NCBI GenBank assembly: GCA_032191485.1
Contig: JAVDOI010000007.1
Location: forward strand, 12,861,680 to 12,925,679
Source: Leptoclinus maculatus
Taxonomy: Eukaryota > Chordata > Actinopteri > Perciformes > Stichaeidae
Length of the DNA: 64,000 nucleotides
Reading direction: 5' to 3'
Below the pieces are notes generated by a model that worked only from the letters and a program-made list of their open reading frames with translations, had not been told where the DNA came from and made no database searches. Below are positions 52,081-64,000 of this stretch, piece after piece; the first letter of the stretch is position 1; each line of letters starts with the position of its first letter. The position numbers and the translations under genes are program-made.

Positions 52081-54157
52081 GCCTATAATACCACCATTGT
52101 TATTGGAAAATGGTCTTGACCTGGTTCTTGAAATGTCAGCGGGGAGGAGGGAAATTTGCCCACATTAGTCATGTGTTAAGGACTAGACTGGCAGGGGGTA
52201 AAGCAGGATTTCCGTGGAGTATACCCTCTAACTTGGAGCTGGGGGACCAGTCCTCTGAGCTCAGGAAGTGTCAATTCATCGCTTTGGACTGATGTAGCCC
52301 ATTTTGTGGTTAAATAAAAGCCTGCAAAATGTACACAATTTGTTCACGAAATGTGTACATGTTATGATTATATAAACCTTGTAGCTTACCTAAATATTCC
52401 CCAAAATAGGTTGTTACATTCTGTGATGCTATGTACTCCTATTGTGTGAGGATTTAAGATGTTAAAGTAACATAAGGTTGTCATTAGTTGTAGAAAACAA
52501 CCGTCTGATGAAGTTTGGTAATTAATGAGCCGGTTCTGTTGAGGTCAGATGGGACCAATGCCAGCTCAGGTTAGTCTGAGATTTTGGTTCCAGTCTTCAC
52601 CGTGTCTGCACAGTCAACATATTTGGAAATGACAGGGCTCTCCTTCTCAGTAGAGGTCATTTGGCTCTGCTGCATAAAGAACAAAATACACAGACTTGTA
52701 AATTGCCTTTAACTTTGAACATTATACCTCCATTTGCATTTGTCAAAGTTTTGGTTTCATCGCTGTTCCCAGAATGGAGTGGTCTCACATCGGTGCGTGC
52801 ATTACATTACACTCTGCCTGCTGTCAGTCACCTGACACCCACAGGGAGAGGGTGCGAGTCTCTCCCAGGACTTAATCCCTGGAAACATAACACCTGACAG
52901 TCTTATTGTTATGGTCATGTCCCATCTTTTAAATACAAAAAGTGACTTGGTATCGTTCTGGTTTCTGGGTAAACTGTTTCCTGTGATTAACAAACACCGT
53001 AATGACTCGAGTTGCTTTTGGTTGTACAGCAAACAAACTCTGCTTGCAGAGATCATTTCATTTTACTACAAGTAACTAACCAGTAAACTTATTTGTATTT
53101 ACACACTGCTTTTACAGTCAAAAAGTCTGTTGTGATGTTTTGCGTTTTACTGATGTAAGAGGCATCCTGATGCTCAACAGTCATGGACACAATGTCCAGC
53201 TATAGGTTTGACAGTGTTTACAGTAGAGGAAATACGACTGTTATCATTGTTATCATTGTAAAGAGCACATGTGTTGTGTGAAAGGTGTTGCAACAGGAAC
53301 ATATAAAGTCATATATAATCTTGATGCCAAATCCCTTCCAGTCAATGACTAGCTTATGTATTTGACCTCCAGACAGACACATGGTATTTTCCGTGACGGT
53401 GCTCTTCCCGGCTTGTATTGAATTCTAATTTCACTTCTTGCTTGCTTCAGGGACTCATGGCCTACAGTCTTGGCCTTTAGCAAGTGAAACACATTATCAA
53501 CTGAACTGGAGTCAGATGGCTAATGTGGCCAGTTGAGAACAGTCCACTGCTCGGCCTTGAAGCGTCTCCTCGGCCGCTTAATATAAATGTTTACAGTAGA
53601 TGTTCAGCTGCATTGCCATAACGTTAGGGGACTATATACAGCATAAAAAGGGGATGATAACAACCTCAACAACTTTCATTGTAAATCCAATGTGGTGGAG
53701 TAGAGCCAAAACAAAGACAAACTGACTGCACTGGATCTAAATGCAAAGGATGTGTCAAGGTATGAGATTTAATATCAAGCTATTTACAATCCAGCTAAAC
53801 AAATGAAGATGTGGATCAAATAATGTGTGAGCCATTATCCTAATGATCATTAGAGGTGTGTTTGTGTTTTAAAAAGGTCAATTAAAGCCCCTGACCACAA
53901 TCTAACACGTTCCCTTCGTGAAACAAACAAAAACACAGCAGCTCCCGAAAGAGCAGAGGAGAGCAGGCTTAATTCATATTACTTATTTATCGCTCTCTGC
54001 TTTTGCAGACGCACTTGTGTGAGGTTTATGAACAGATTAATTACTATGCAAATAGAATGCAATGTTTCCTTCCTTTTTATGTAGTTTACTCGGGTGTTTA
54101 TGTAACTGTACCATATCGTCTTTGGAAGCCAAGAGGTCCACTCTCTCATGTGTATCA

Positions 54158-54184
54158 TTTATTCTGGATAACATCCAGAATAAA
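54158..54184. repeat. Perfect 12-bp inverted repeat with 3-nt loop
   Basis: TTTATTCTGGAT and ATCCAGAATAAA are exact reverse complements around AAC, followed by an A run. Confidence 0.9.
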
Positions 54185-55627
54185 AGGAAAAAAAAAAAAC
54201 AGTTCACTCTTCCTGGAACAGCAAGAAATACAGAGGACAATTTAATATCCGGACTGATTACAGGAAAGAGTAAATGGCAGTACTGACCAGTATAAATGTG
54301 TTACTGCTGTGAAAGAAAAGTGCTCCAAATACCCTCATGGACACAGAAATGCATCTACACACATGAAAAACACACAGAGGGGTCTGCACTGCATCACATG
54401 TCTGTGAGCCTGATGACAAAGACTGAGAGGCAAGTGATGAAAGTCTCAAAAGGGCCGCTCCTGCTAGGGGGAAAAAGAAAAAATAGCAAGAGCTAGCAAC
54501 ATTAAAAAATTATCTATCAGGACATCTCATCAATTTGCTTCACCTCCATCTCCCCGGAGGAGGGAGGCGGCATGTGAAAAGGTTAGCATGAACCGAAGGG
54601 AAGTGAGGTCAGAGGTTCAAGAATACCCATGGGCTTCGACATTAGAGAGATGAAGAGAGGCTAAAATGAGCTTCAGCTGCTGGTGCTTTTCAAAACTGTC
54701 AAGACGTTTGATTATCTTTTTTTTTTTTGGTGACAGTATTGAGCATTTTCTTTCATCTTTGCAGTACAATGTCCACCTATCAGGAGCCACCCTGCACCCG
54801 CAGCACCGTCCCAACTCGAGAGCGATGCAGAGAATGGTTCTCTGTCGCCTATTCAGCGCAAAAGTTATTTCCATTTGCTGAATTCAAGGCCTGACTTTTG
54901 CAGGCTACATTCATGTCAGTCCTGAGCCGCCTTTTTAGAATAAAGCATTTTAGAAGATTGAGTTCTCTCCTTGGAGTTAGTCCTCTGAAAAATACTGTGA
55001 GCCAATTGTGGATTCCTCCCTCGCCATGACTGCAGCATTGGGTAAGCATGGATGAGAAAACAGGGAAAAGGAAACACACACAGGCAAAAGTAGTAGCGTG
55101 CAGAATACAAAGTGAACAGTGGCACAAGAAAAAGCAATTTTGGCATGCATAGTCTTTGTGTGGAGAAGGCAATAAATGTGTTTGAATGAGAAGAAAGTGA
55201 GGGAGTGAGGAAAAAAGTGAGCCCGCGAGACAGAGAGAGTTTGACAAAAATCTCACGGGATAACAATTTGACTTCCAATATTCGGTACAGCAGGAGATCC
55301 CCTTGTGAGAAACGGGTAGCTGATGATACAGACTAATCTGATTCTGCTGATCTGATTAGAGAAGAAAGGGTGCATTTAGCTAATGAAACCTCAAACCTGG
55401 TAAAGCATTAAACTAATGAAACAGCCCTGCCCTGAATACGGGATGTCGGATTCTGCAGCAAAACAAAAAGGAAAACAGCTCTCGCAAAACATTGCCGCGA
55501 GCCTGGGTGTCTGATTCGGAGTCAGCCAATGAGGGGAGCATTGTCTGATCTAAACTACAGAGCGGCGACTGATTGGCTGACTGCTGGCAGCAGGCCTGCT
55601 GAGAGCACTGAGGACTGAGGAGAGCAG

Positions 55628-55644
55628 GTGTGTGTGTGTGTGTG
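55628..55644. repeat. (GT)n microsatellite
   Basis: Eight GT units. Confidence 0.9.
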
Positions 55645-55998
55645 AGTTCACTGCTGGTAGGTGGTCGAGATGAAGAAAGCACTCTGCAGAATCATAAGAG
55701 CTCAGGCTGAATACCAAGGCTTGGTGTCTGTGAGGCAGACAAACGAGCAAGTACTGTAGCAGATACTGTTAAAGCGGAGACGTACACACATGGGCCTCAT
55801 AAAGAACCACTCCTATGAACAGATTTGTTCTTAAGTGGCACCAGTGATTTAAGAGAACTTGTCACCGCACACTTAGGATTTCATGTGTGGTACGAATAAA
55901 ATTCACCAGTTGGTCTAATGAAAGATGCTATTGAGTTACTAGCGAATATAAATCAGAATATCTCAGTGTGTGCTGCTTCGGCTCAAGAGATGGCAATG

Positions 55999-56057
55999 TC
56001 TGGTCGCTCTGTCTGGTCGCTCTGTCGGTCGCTCTGTCTGGTCGCTCTGTCGGTCGC
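55999..56057. repeat. Minisatellite with 12/13-bp units
   Basis: Units TCTGGTCGCTCTG (55999, 56012, 56037) alternate with the one-base-shorter TCGGTCGCTCTG (56025) and a partial unit (56050-56057). Each unit carries a CpG. Confidence 0.9.
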
Positions 56058-56129
56058 ACACCAGAATTCCTGCAAATCCGATGACACTCCCATCAGCCTC
56101 AGCTGTGATTTGTGTTCAGTGCCGTTTAG

Positions 56130-56285
56130 CAAATGTAAGCATGCTAACACGCTAAACTAAGATGGTGAACACACTGTAAACATCAAACCTGCTCAATATC
56201 AGCATGTTAGCGTTGTCATTGTGCACATGTAAGCACGCTCAATTTGCATTTAGGTCAAAAGCTTTGCTGCACTGAAGTGTAGCCT
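56130..56285 (-). mobile_element. Interspersed repeat, family B, copy 3
   Basis: The reverse complement gives CACAATGACAACGCTAACAT, then GAGCAGGTTTGATGTTTACA and CACCATCTTAGTTTAGCGTG, matching 12630-12720 closely. It lacks the 3' part seen in copies 1 and 2. Confidence 0.75.
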
Positions 56286-59200
56286 CACAGAGCACAACTT
56301 CATATCACCATCATCACAGCTTGCCAAAGTTACTCTTTTAGCATATTTTGACATGCTAACCTCTACGGTTCAGTATACTATGAAAAATGTCTCAATCCAG
56401 CAGCTTCCTCAGGGTCTTCATGAAAGTCGCGTCATGTGATCATTCTCTGTTGTACCCAACAGTGTGACATCAAATGCTGGCACTTTTTATTAATTTAACG
56501 GTTATAAATGTTTCAGGTCCCATCTGAAAACTGTGTTCATCTGCTGATTTCTTTTTTTTTTGCTGTGCGGTGCGTTTCCGAGGCTGCCGACTGTCAGGCA
56601 CTGACCACGAGACTCACGAAAGCTTATGTGCACGCGCATTCTCAAGTTTAGCATAAACAGCTGACAAATCTGAAACTAATTAGCCTACCACTTACTGTGT
56701 GCTGTTTTATTCAACATGTTATTAATGATACATCATGCAGATGTTCAGACGATCTGTCCTCAGAATCAGCAGCTGTCAGTTCTTTCTCTGCAGAGAGGGT
56801 TTGTTTTTATCTCCTTACCTTCACATAGTAAGTTGCTGCTCAATGTGCACAGGAGGACACCACAGGCTTTATTTTCATGAGCCCAGCGGCGAAGTCAAAT
56901 GCACCCTGCCAAGTCTGCGGGAGTGTGCCAAACACACTTTTTGTCATTTTGTGGCCAGGCTCCCTAGTGGCACCTGTGGCGCACTTGGGCACAAGGTGGG
57001 ATCAGTGAAAACGCATAATTTTAAGTTGACTGTGGGAGGCTGTGACAATCAAGGCCAATCACATTCACTACTTTCAGCCTCTTTAATCACTGGGCTAAAC
57101 CTGTCATGACGCACTGACAATTTGGGAATCCTATAGAGAGTTTTCCTCACAGGAAACTTATTGTAGTTTCGGACTTTGGTATGAAATAAGGCTATTTTGT
57201 AAAGTTTAGTTTTGAACAATGTCGGTCACACATTTACTATAATAAAAGATGTGCACCAGCAGATCTGCCGTGCGTAATTGTGGCTCTACAGTGAAATCAT
57301 CTCTCCGGGTAGAGACTGCTGATGGAACGGATATCTGCTGCCTTGATACGGCTATAAAGAGTCACCAGAGTAAAGGAAGGCCTGCAGTAGAGTGCCACTA
57401 ACTGTCATGACAGATAGTTTTATTCTGCCTAGCGGGCATTAATGCCATAACCACTGGTTCGAAAAAAATCTGCATTATCATGTTAATAACACATATTACC
57501 AAACTAATAACAAACAGTGACTGAAACTGGAAAATAACATTTTAGATGGGAATCCAGAACATTTAAAAAATCAAGAGTAGCTTAACCATGTCACTACTGG
57601 GACTACTACAGAAAATGATCTGTGTAACAATTTGGCCACAATTAAGCACAGTGACCAGACACGGTCCACCCATACACAAGGTTTCCACCTAGTCGTGAAA
57701 TGTACCCTCAAAATTTGTTGCGATTCTGGAAAACACAAAGGGGACGAGAGCAAACGGCACAATCATTTCAAACTTGGAATTACTGAAAGCAATTAAATAA
57801 AGTATATACATAACCCCTGTTAACTGGTAGCAATATAACTGCCTTTTAAAGTGCATGAATCTGCCTTCTGTCTAATGGGGGTCTACAAAACAATCACCAA
57901 GTATGCAGGCAATGGACCCGTGTTAATGAAAAGCTATTAGCAGCATTCTCAATTTAAACAGCACAGGCCGAATCAATTTAGACGCCTGTAAGACGCCCTA
58001 ACCCGCTATGTGGTCACAGGGCAATGAAAGGAATATTGGACTAGTGTCCAGGCTTGTAGGGAGGGACAAAAAATAAGTAGCTGGACCATGTTCATAGATA
58101 TATTTTTCATATTATATATTTATTCTTTTTGTAATCAATGCAACGTTTGGGTGTTTCATACTCTCTTAGTCACAAAAAAACGGTATAGATTTCAACACTA
58201 CTTAACACTGCAAAGGTACTCAATTTGAAGCTCATTAAAAAAAGAAATGAGCTACAATTTAAACTGCGATTGCTTTATTCAGTGTGAATTATGCAGAGAT
58301 TTTCTTTTAACTATGGCTTTAACACCCTTTAATATCTCACAGCAGTATGACGGATGTAGCTCCCACAATTCAGCGTGAAAAAAAATACTCTTTCCCTGCA
58401 GCACCATGTGGCTGTCACACGGCAACCACGCGAGTTTAGCTGAGCTGAAAATCCCCTCACAAAGATGTTACAAAAGAAAAGGCAGTAATTAACCCACGAC
58501 ACACAGGTCCCTGGATCACTTTGGTCAATATACTTGACTGCTGTCTTCATTACTACTTAGTTTCACGCACACAACTTATTTAGGGTAAAAATCTATACAT
58601 TTTAAAGACATTTTTTAAGATCAATCTACTCTTTTGCAAAAAATATTGAAAATAAAATAATTGTATTTAAGATTTTCTCTTTGGATTTAATCCACAGCCA
58701 AAGCCGATGCACCCCTGAGCTTGTTGCAGTTTTTCAGCTGATTGTACCACCGCGGGCTATTCAGCGAGCCACCGACAGCCACAGGAGTGTTGTGGAAGTT
58801 ATTCGGTAATCCCCAGAGAAAGAGCACACTCTATCAAGCATACAAATCACAGGGTGAGAATAATCTTTATGTTAAAAGGAACTCAAGCTAATAGCTTTGT
58901 AAGAACAAAAAGCCTCCATTCTCCTTGGGAGTTGAAGGACTTGCTGTACGGGAGACTAGAGTAGGCCGTAGAGCTGGTGCATGTGAAAACCAGCTGGACA
59001 CATCTGAGCCTTGCCCCCACTGATCTCTAGCTGCTAAGTCAATCTAAAAGTCAAAAACACTCACTCCTTACTCTTAAAAACTAACAATGCCCTCCTCTGC
59101 TGAAACTATTCCCTGCGCTGCATCCGCAATGCTTTTCGCACGCGTCCGTGCACGAGCCTGATCGGTTTAAACGTAGCACAGGTCACAGTGCATACACAGG

Positions 59201-59448
59201 TGTGGCCGTCACTGTGGGTAAACGTGTGCATGTATATACGAGGGCCTGGTAGAACGCTGTAACAGAGGACACATGACTCTCATCAAGACGTCTGGCTGAA
59301 GCAGTGCAGAGGACCACACCAAGCCTGGACCAAAGCCACTGAGCAGGTATAGAGGCTATAAATCACTGTTCAGTCAGACGTAGACGCAGACAGTCTCCGC
59401 CTGCTGTCACACCAACTAGAACTCACCTCATAACTGCCTACAGCTTTA

Positions 59449-59466
59449 CACACACACACACACACA
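59449..59466. repeat. (CA)n microsatellite
   Basis: Nine CA units. Confidence 0.9.
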
Positions 59467-60183
59467 TGTGCAGTACATTCACACACATACAGGATGCTGT
59501 GGTCAACAAGGATATAACACCGTCCACTGGGCCTGAATACATAAAAAAAGGAAGTTTATGGGCCTAATGCAGACGTCAAGGGCATTGTAGTTTTGATTTA
59601 CTGTGGCCCTGTGGCCAGATTGTGATGTATTGCTGAGGCGCGACATTTCACATTGTGATGAATACTGTTGGGTGCGGGACCAGATAAATTCTGAAGACAC
59701 TTTTCGGGGTGCTTGTATGCCAGGCGCTCAGCCGCAAAGGTTGCCAAGGAGAAACCAAAGCGTTATTTATAGGAATACCAGGACTTTTTTTTCCCCATTC
59801 TTCTGCAAGCCACAAGCCAAACAGTCACACATCTTTTAGAAAAGGGCGAGTGGGGAGGAGGACGTTTTTATAGAGGTGTAATATAAAGGAACAAAATAAT
59901 AAGTCCACCTGGAAGACAGCGATACATTATTCGAAAAAGGTTGGAGACGAACAAAAACCAATGAATTTCTCAAGGACAGCTGGAGTTTCAATCCCAATGA
60001 ATGTCGCAGCTCATGACAACATGGAGCACATACACACTCCAAACTAAAAAGGAAAAGTCTCGCCAATTGGTTGGCTGCTCCTCTTATGCCTCCCTTTCAC
60101 ATCTCATCCCACTTTTATCCCCCCCTTTCAACTCTCCCCTTTCTCTATCAGCTCGGCAAACGTGTCGGTAAAATGCACGATGT

Positions 60184-60206
60184 GGGGGGGGGGGGGGGGG
60201 GGGGGG
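60184..60206. repeat. Poly(G) run, 23 bp
   Basis: Twenty-three consecutive G, the longest homopolymer in the window, able to form a G-quadruplex and likely length-variable or error-prone in sequencing. Confidence 0.95.
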
Positions 60207-61770
60207 CGATGGAAGGACCTTGGTGTGCTGTGCAGCACAGAGACATAAATCTAAATAACTAAACAGCCCTATTTTTGAAGTATGCACAAGGAATGCTAAA
60301 CACGTGACCGACACTGACTGTGCAGCACTAGAAAGCTGTTTACATAACATCATAAATCAAACATCACAGGTAAAGTGAGGCTGCAGCGGACTGCAAGCAC
60401 CCGCTTCTTCTGATATATGCTTGGCAATGCGTACATGCTTATAGTCCGCTTATGTGGCGGAAGGCTCGTCGTCGTCAGAAAATGATAACTGGGCTTCAAG
60501 TTTAACATCATAACATGTGGTAATCCTCTTTAAGGCCAGATGATCTGCAGACAAAGGGAGACTTGCAAGGGACAAGCAAAGCCGCCGTACCTTATCTCCC
60601 CCCCCCCCTCTCCCTGATTGGGGCAGCTGCTCCATCAACACAGAAATTACAACAACACACACAACATGAATACACACGTGCTGTAAGCATGTGCATACTG
60701 TAGCAGGTAATGTGCAGCAATTGGAGACACCAGCCAACCCTCACCCCCCAAAGCATAATCTCCTATTCATAGACAGACTGTATAAATCCCCTGGGGTGCT
60801 GAAAAGGGCCACCTATGGGCGGGGCTTGGCACAGAGAGTCCCCCTACTGGGCCTACATCTGGCCTCAGATGGACAGAGTCCGGAAGTTCTCATACACAAC
60901 TACAGTATGTCACATGTCTGCCCTCTTCTCAAATGTTGAGCAGCTAATGAGAGCAAAATGTTGACATATTTCAACTCAATCTTAACAAAAAGAAAGTATG
61001 AAAGAGTTTTTGTGTGTAGTGCACAAGTCCTGTTTCGGACTTTCAATTAATATTTACACTCATAACCACAATCTTTCCCGAACCTTGAATGTTCTGTTGC
61101 CTAACCCTTGCAGTGTGTTCAAAAAGAACATAATTTATTTGAGCAAATCTGACCACTGGACCATTTGTACAGTCCATGTTGATTCACTCCAAACAGCCAG
61201 CTAGAAACCATTGACTTTGTTTTGCAATTGAGCTGACTCCAAATGTAGTCTTGCAGTCTGAACACGATAGCTATAATTGTTTTGCTGTAACCCCAATCTT
61301 TCTCTAACCTTAACCATGCTGGAGTTACTATTCCCAAATAACATAGAAAGCAAGAATCTAAAAACAATTCTGGCAGTGAATGTAAAAGTTATTGAATGTA
61401 ATCTTGGGTTTTGCAGAATCATCTGATATCGACATTCCTGTCTGGCGACAGGGTTGACCAGTGAAGAGTCCCTCTTCCCCTCAGCCCAAGGTACGCAGAG
61501 TTTCCCCTTGCATATTTTATTGTAAATGTTAAAAAAGCATAGTAATTTAACACATACAGCAACCAGGTCAGCCTCCTTTTGTCATAGACTTTGCTTCTGA
61601 GGTGAAAGGTTGCCACTGATCCCCCTTTGATCCTCGGCATTAGTGGCAATATCCAACAGCCTCACTAAAAACAACCCATCTGTCTGTCTACATGTTCTGT
61701 TCGCAGACCTCTGGGATTCAGATGATAAGTATGATCACTTCAAATCTACCAGCCCCTCCACTTCAACCCC

Positions 61771-61771
<1 letters not shown>

Positions 61772-61800
<29 letters not shown>
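61772..61800. repeat. (CA)n microsatellite
   Basis: About fourteen CA units. Confidence 0.95.
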
Positions 61801-61802
<2 letters not shown>

Positions 61803-62175
61803 TCCAACCCAACGACAGATTAAAGCTGCCACAGACCTATATCACTGCGTAATCCTTGGTCTAAAAGAATTTAAAATCACGACCGGGTCAACATCCTCTC
61901 CAGGACGGCATTTCAAGAAAAGAATCAAAAAGATGATATCTGTTATTATTCAACACAGAATATTACATTTAGATATACAATGTTGAAACAGGTAAGCATG
62001 TGGCAGCATGCTTAAGGGGGACATGGAGTAAAGCTTTTGACGCGGTCGGGCCGCAACTTACAGTAAACATGAGTCAGATTGTAAAAGATGGACTTTAGAG
62101 GGAATCATGAATTAAGCTAAACGGATGAAAGATGTTTGGAATTGTCACGTGTTCAGATAGACACCACGAGGCATA

Positions 62176-62204
62176 GACACACACACACACACACACACAC
62201 ACAC
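62176..62204. repeat. (CA)n microsatellite
   Basis: About fourteen CA units. Confidence 0.95.
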
Positions 62205-64000
62205 GCGCCATTGGGGTTCGACAGAGGGCACCTCCACAGAAACAAAATACCATGGAAATCTCACATTAATCCTTACTCACCCTTCCAGCCCTGCACATTA
62301 AACGCCACTCGGCTGCACACAGCAGCAGGGAGCGAGTCCATGGCGGCTGCCCTATCACCTCACCATGGTCGAACCACAGATTATTCAGACACCATGCAGA
62401 ATCACCTCCTCTTACACTCAAACACATACAGACCACATGCCGGGCTTAACGACTGCGCTGCTCTTTGCTCCATCACCGCTTTACTTCACCACTGCAGTCT
62501 GGAAACGTTTCAAAAACAGTCTTCGGTGGGAATCGAGAGCCAGATGAACACACAAGTGGAGTGCACAAGGGGAGAAAACACTCAGTTGGGGTTGAACACA
62601 GGTTGCAGCACCCCAACATAGAAAGAGTGAGATGTTTTCATTTAGAGGATCAGAGGGTGATGCTGATGGCTGATATTAGACAGTGTGTCTAATTAGATCT
62701 TATAATCTTTCAGTCTCCTGAAACTGCATAGACTGGGGTCTTGAGATGTTTTTTTCCGCAAGAGAAGGTGAGCAAATTAAAAAAAATTGAGATGAAAGAA
62801 CTTCATTGTCAATTCAAGTCAACTTGTAACCTTCTTTCAGCAAGTGCTTTCTACTGTCATTTTCTCAATACTAATGGACTGGTGTGCTTTGTTCTGCCTC
62901 AAGACATTACTAAAAGAATGAAGCTGCATTTGAAACGTTGGTCTCCATTCCACCCACGTGCATATCTTTTTAACGACAAAACACATCATTACACTAAATG
63001 ATGTGTTAAAGCGAACATTTTCGAAGCCTAGTACACTGAGGGATGTCGGGGTTATTTCAGGTTTTTTTTCCCCCGCACAGCACTACATCCAAGCCTGCGT
63101 AGGGTTCCACCGAGCGAGGTTCAAAAAGTCATATTATAAGTTACATTGTGCTCTTCAATCAATATTGATGCATTTCTACGACAACAAACAAGATTATCTG
63201 TGCCATCTTCGTTGATCCCTCAGTGGTTATTGAAGCTCTCACAGAAGGCTCTTGCACCTCTCAGCCTTGTTTACGGTCGATACATTCCTGCAAGAGACGG
63301 TTTTGATTTGGTAAACCTCTGTGTAAAATGTGTTGTCTAGCTCAAAGAGGACGGAACCTTTTGTTATCAGTGTTTGCTTCACAAAACCACACACTGTGTT
63401 ATTAACAGACAGATACTTTTTTTATTTTAATTTCAGCTAATTAGATGATTAGTGAAAACAGTGGGGCGCTTGAATCATAAGCTGTCACCATTTATGGAAA
63501 TATAAACGTGTAAAATACAACCTGCATGTGATTATAGGCATGCGGCATAATATGCATGCAGTCGTAATCATATGAAGTGTTATTAAGGGAGGACATAAGC
63601 TGTGGGATTTGATTGAGTTACAGTATACAGCCAAATCTATCACGGATGTACTGCATAAATCAGTTACATTAGAAATGGAAAACAATGACTCATGAGAAAC
63701 ACCTTAATTCTCCAAACCTAACTGAAGCTGGATTGAACCTTATTGAGTTTCCATCCAAAGTCCATTATTAAAAAAGTCCCACCATACGGATGATTGATCC
63801 CACAACATAATAACTCATGATGGTACAGGCTGCCAGGCAACAAGAATAATCTTTGCTGAAATGATCACAGACTGAGCGCCGAATAATTTAGAGGCGTGGA
63901 AAAAGACTTTGGCTAACGACTTTTCTGGAGTTTTACCCGCAAACAGGTGAAAGCACTTCTGAATGTGTGGCATTCACGGTATACGTCGTGGTAACTAATC

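Larger units (their letters stand above)
52081..56129. other. Gene-free flank
   Basis: No exon recognised. Contains a perfect 12-bp hairpin (54158-54184), a short (GT)n (55628-55644) and a minisatellite (55999-56057). Confidence 0.4.
56286..64000. other. Gene-free flank
   Basis: No exon recognised. The open frame 56735-57109 (124 codons) has no recognisable domain. Present are (CA)n tracts, a 23-bp G run and, at 61065-61320, two imperfect copies of a CCACAATCTTTCCCGAACCTT-like motif that may belong to a dispersed repeat. Confidence 0.4.

Noticed and set aside
56735..57109. 124-codon open frame, plus
   Set aside because: Cys- and Ser-rich but with no recognised domain, no clear splice sites, and close to repeat copies; read as chance or repeat-derived.
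57448..57475. Sequence CTGGTTCGAA considered as a tRNA T-arm
   Set aside because: No matching acceptor stem, D-arm or anticodon arm upstream; no tRNA gene recognised anywhere in the window.
60781..60825. TATAAA (60781) and GC box GGGCGGGGC (60817-60825)
   Set aside because: The GC box lies downstream of the TATA on the plus strand and no exon follows; chance motif pairing is more likely.
62136..62621. Longest open frame in the window (161 codons, plus)
   Set aside because: It starts in a CA array (His-Thr run) and the rest has no domain-like pattern; other frames overlap it.
29530..64000. Search for TEAD4, the human neighbour upstream of TSPAN9
   Set aside because: No TEA-domain or YAP-binding-domain exon recognised on either strand.

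Overview
The window reads as nuclear DNA from a ray-finned fish, most likely a percomorph (spiny-rayed) teleost. It has stop codons in all frames nearly throughout, consensus GT-AG splice sites, many long (CA)n microsatellites, and several interspersed repeat families that I recognise from memory as common in percomorph genomes. There are no bacterial features: no operons, no ribosome binding sites, no CRISPR array and no insertion sequences.

I can support only one protein-coding gene. Minus-strand positions 28260-28322 are the first canonical coding exon of a tetraspanin, almost certainly tetraspanin-9 (tspan9): 21 codons ending at a perfect GTAAGT donor and preceded by a pyrimidine tract and AG acceptor. 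The gene runs leftwards. I could not find its second coding exon, so 1-28259 is read as the 3'-ward intron, at least 28 kb long. To the right, 28640-29460 looks like the 5' leader and promoter, with CCAAT boxes, a GC box, higher CpG and purine-rich sequence in the sense direction. A 102-codon in-frame extension, with its own well-placed ATG, lies directly upstream of the canonical start and is the most interesting coding signal here.

The left intron holds a nested transposon (a hAT-like element of 892 bp inside a TTAA-flanked element, 4279-6122), a long-terminal-inverted-repeat MITE (11061-11460), a copy of a repeat family that recurs at 50.8 kb and 56.1 kb, a CpG-rich patch near 25.4-25.6 kb and a 92-bp CA array (27820-27911). 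The right flank (29.5-64 kb) shows no exon I can recognise. It holds further copies of the same repeats, a probable decayed L1-type LINE ORF1 remnant (about 51.69-52.08 kb, minus), many microsatellites, a 23-bp G run and several short perfect hairpins.

I found no previously undescribed system. What deserves checking is the tspan9 N-terminal extension, the CpG-rich patches that may be promoters, and the nested transposon structure. Family names for repeats come from memory and internal comparison only; no database search was possible.
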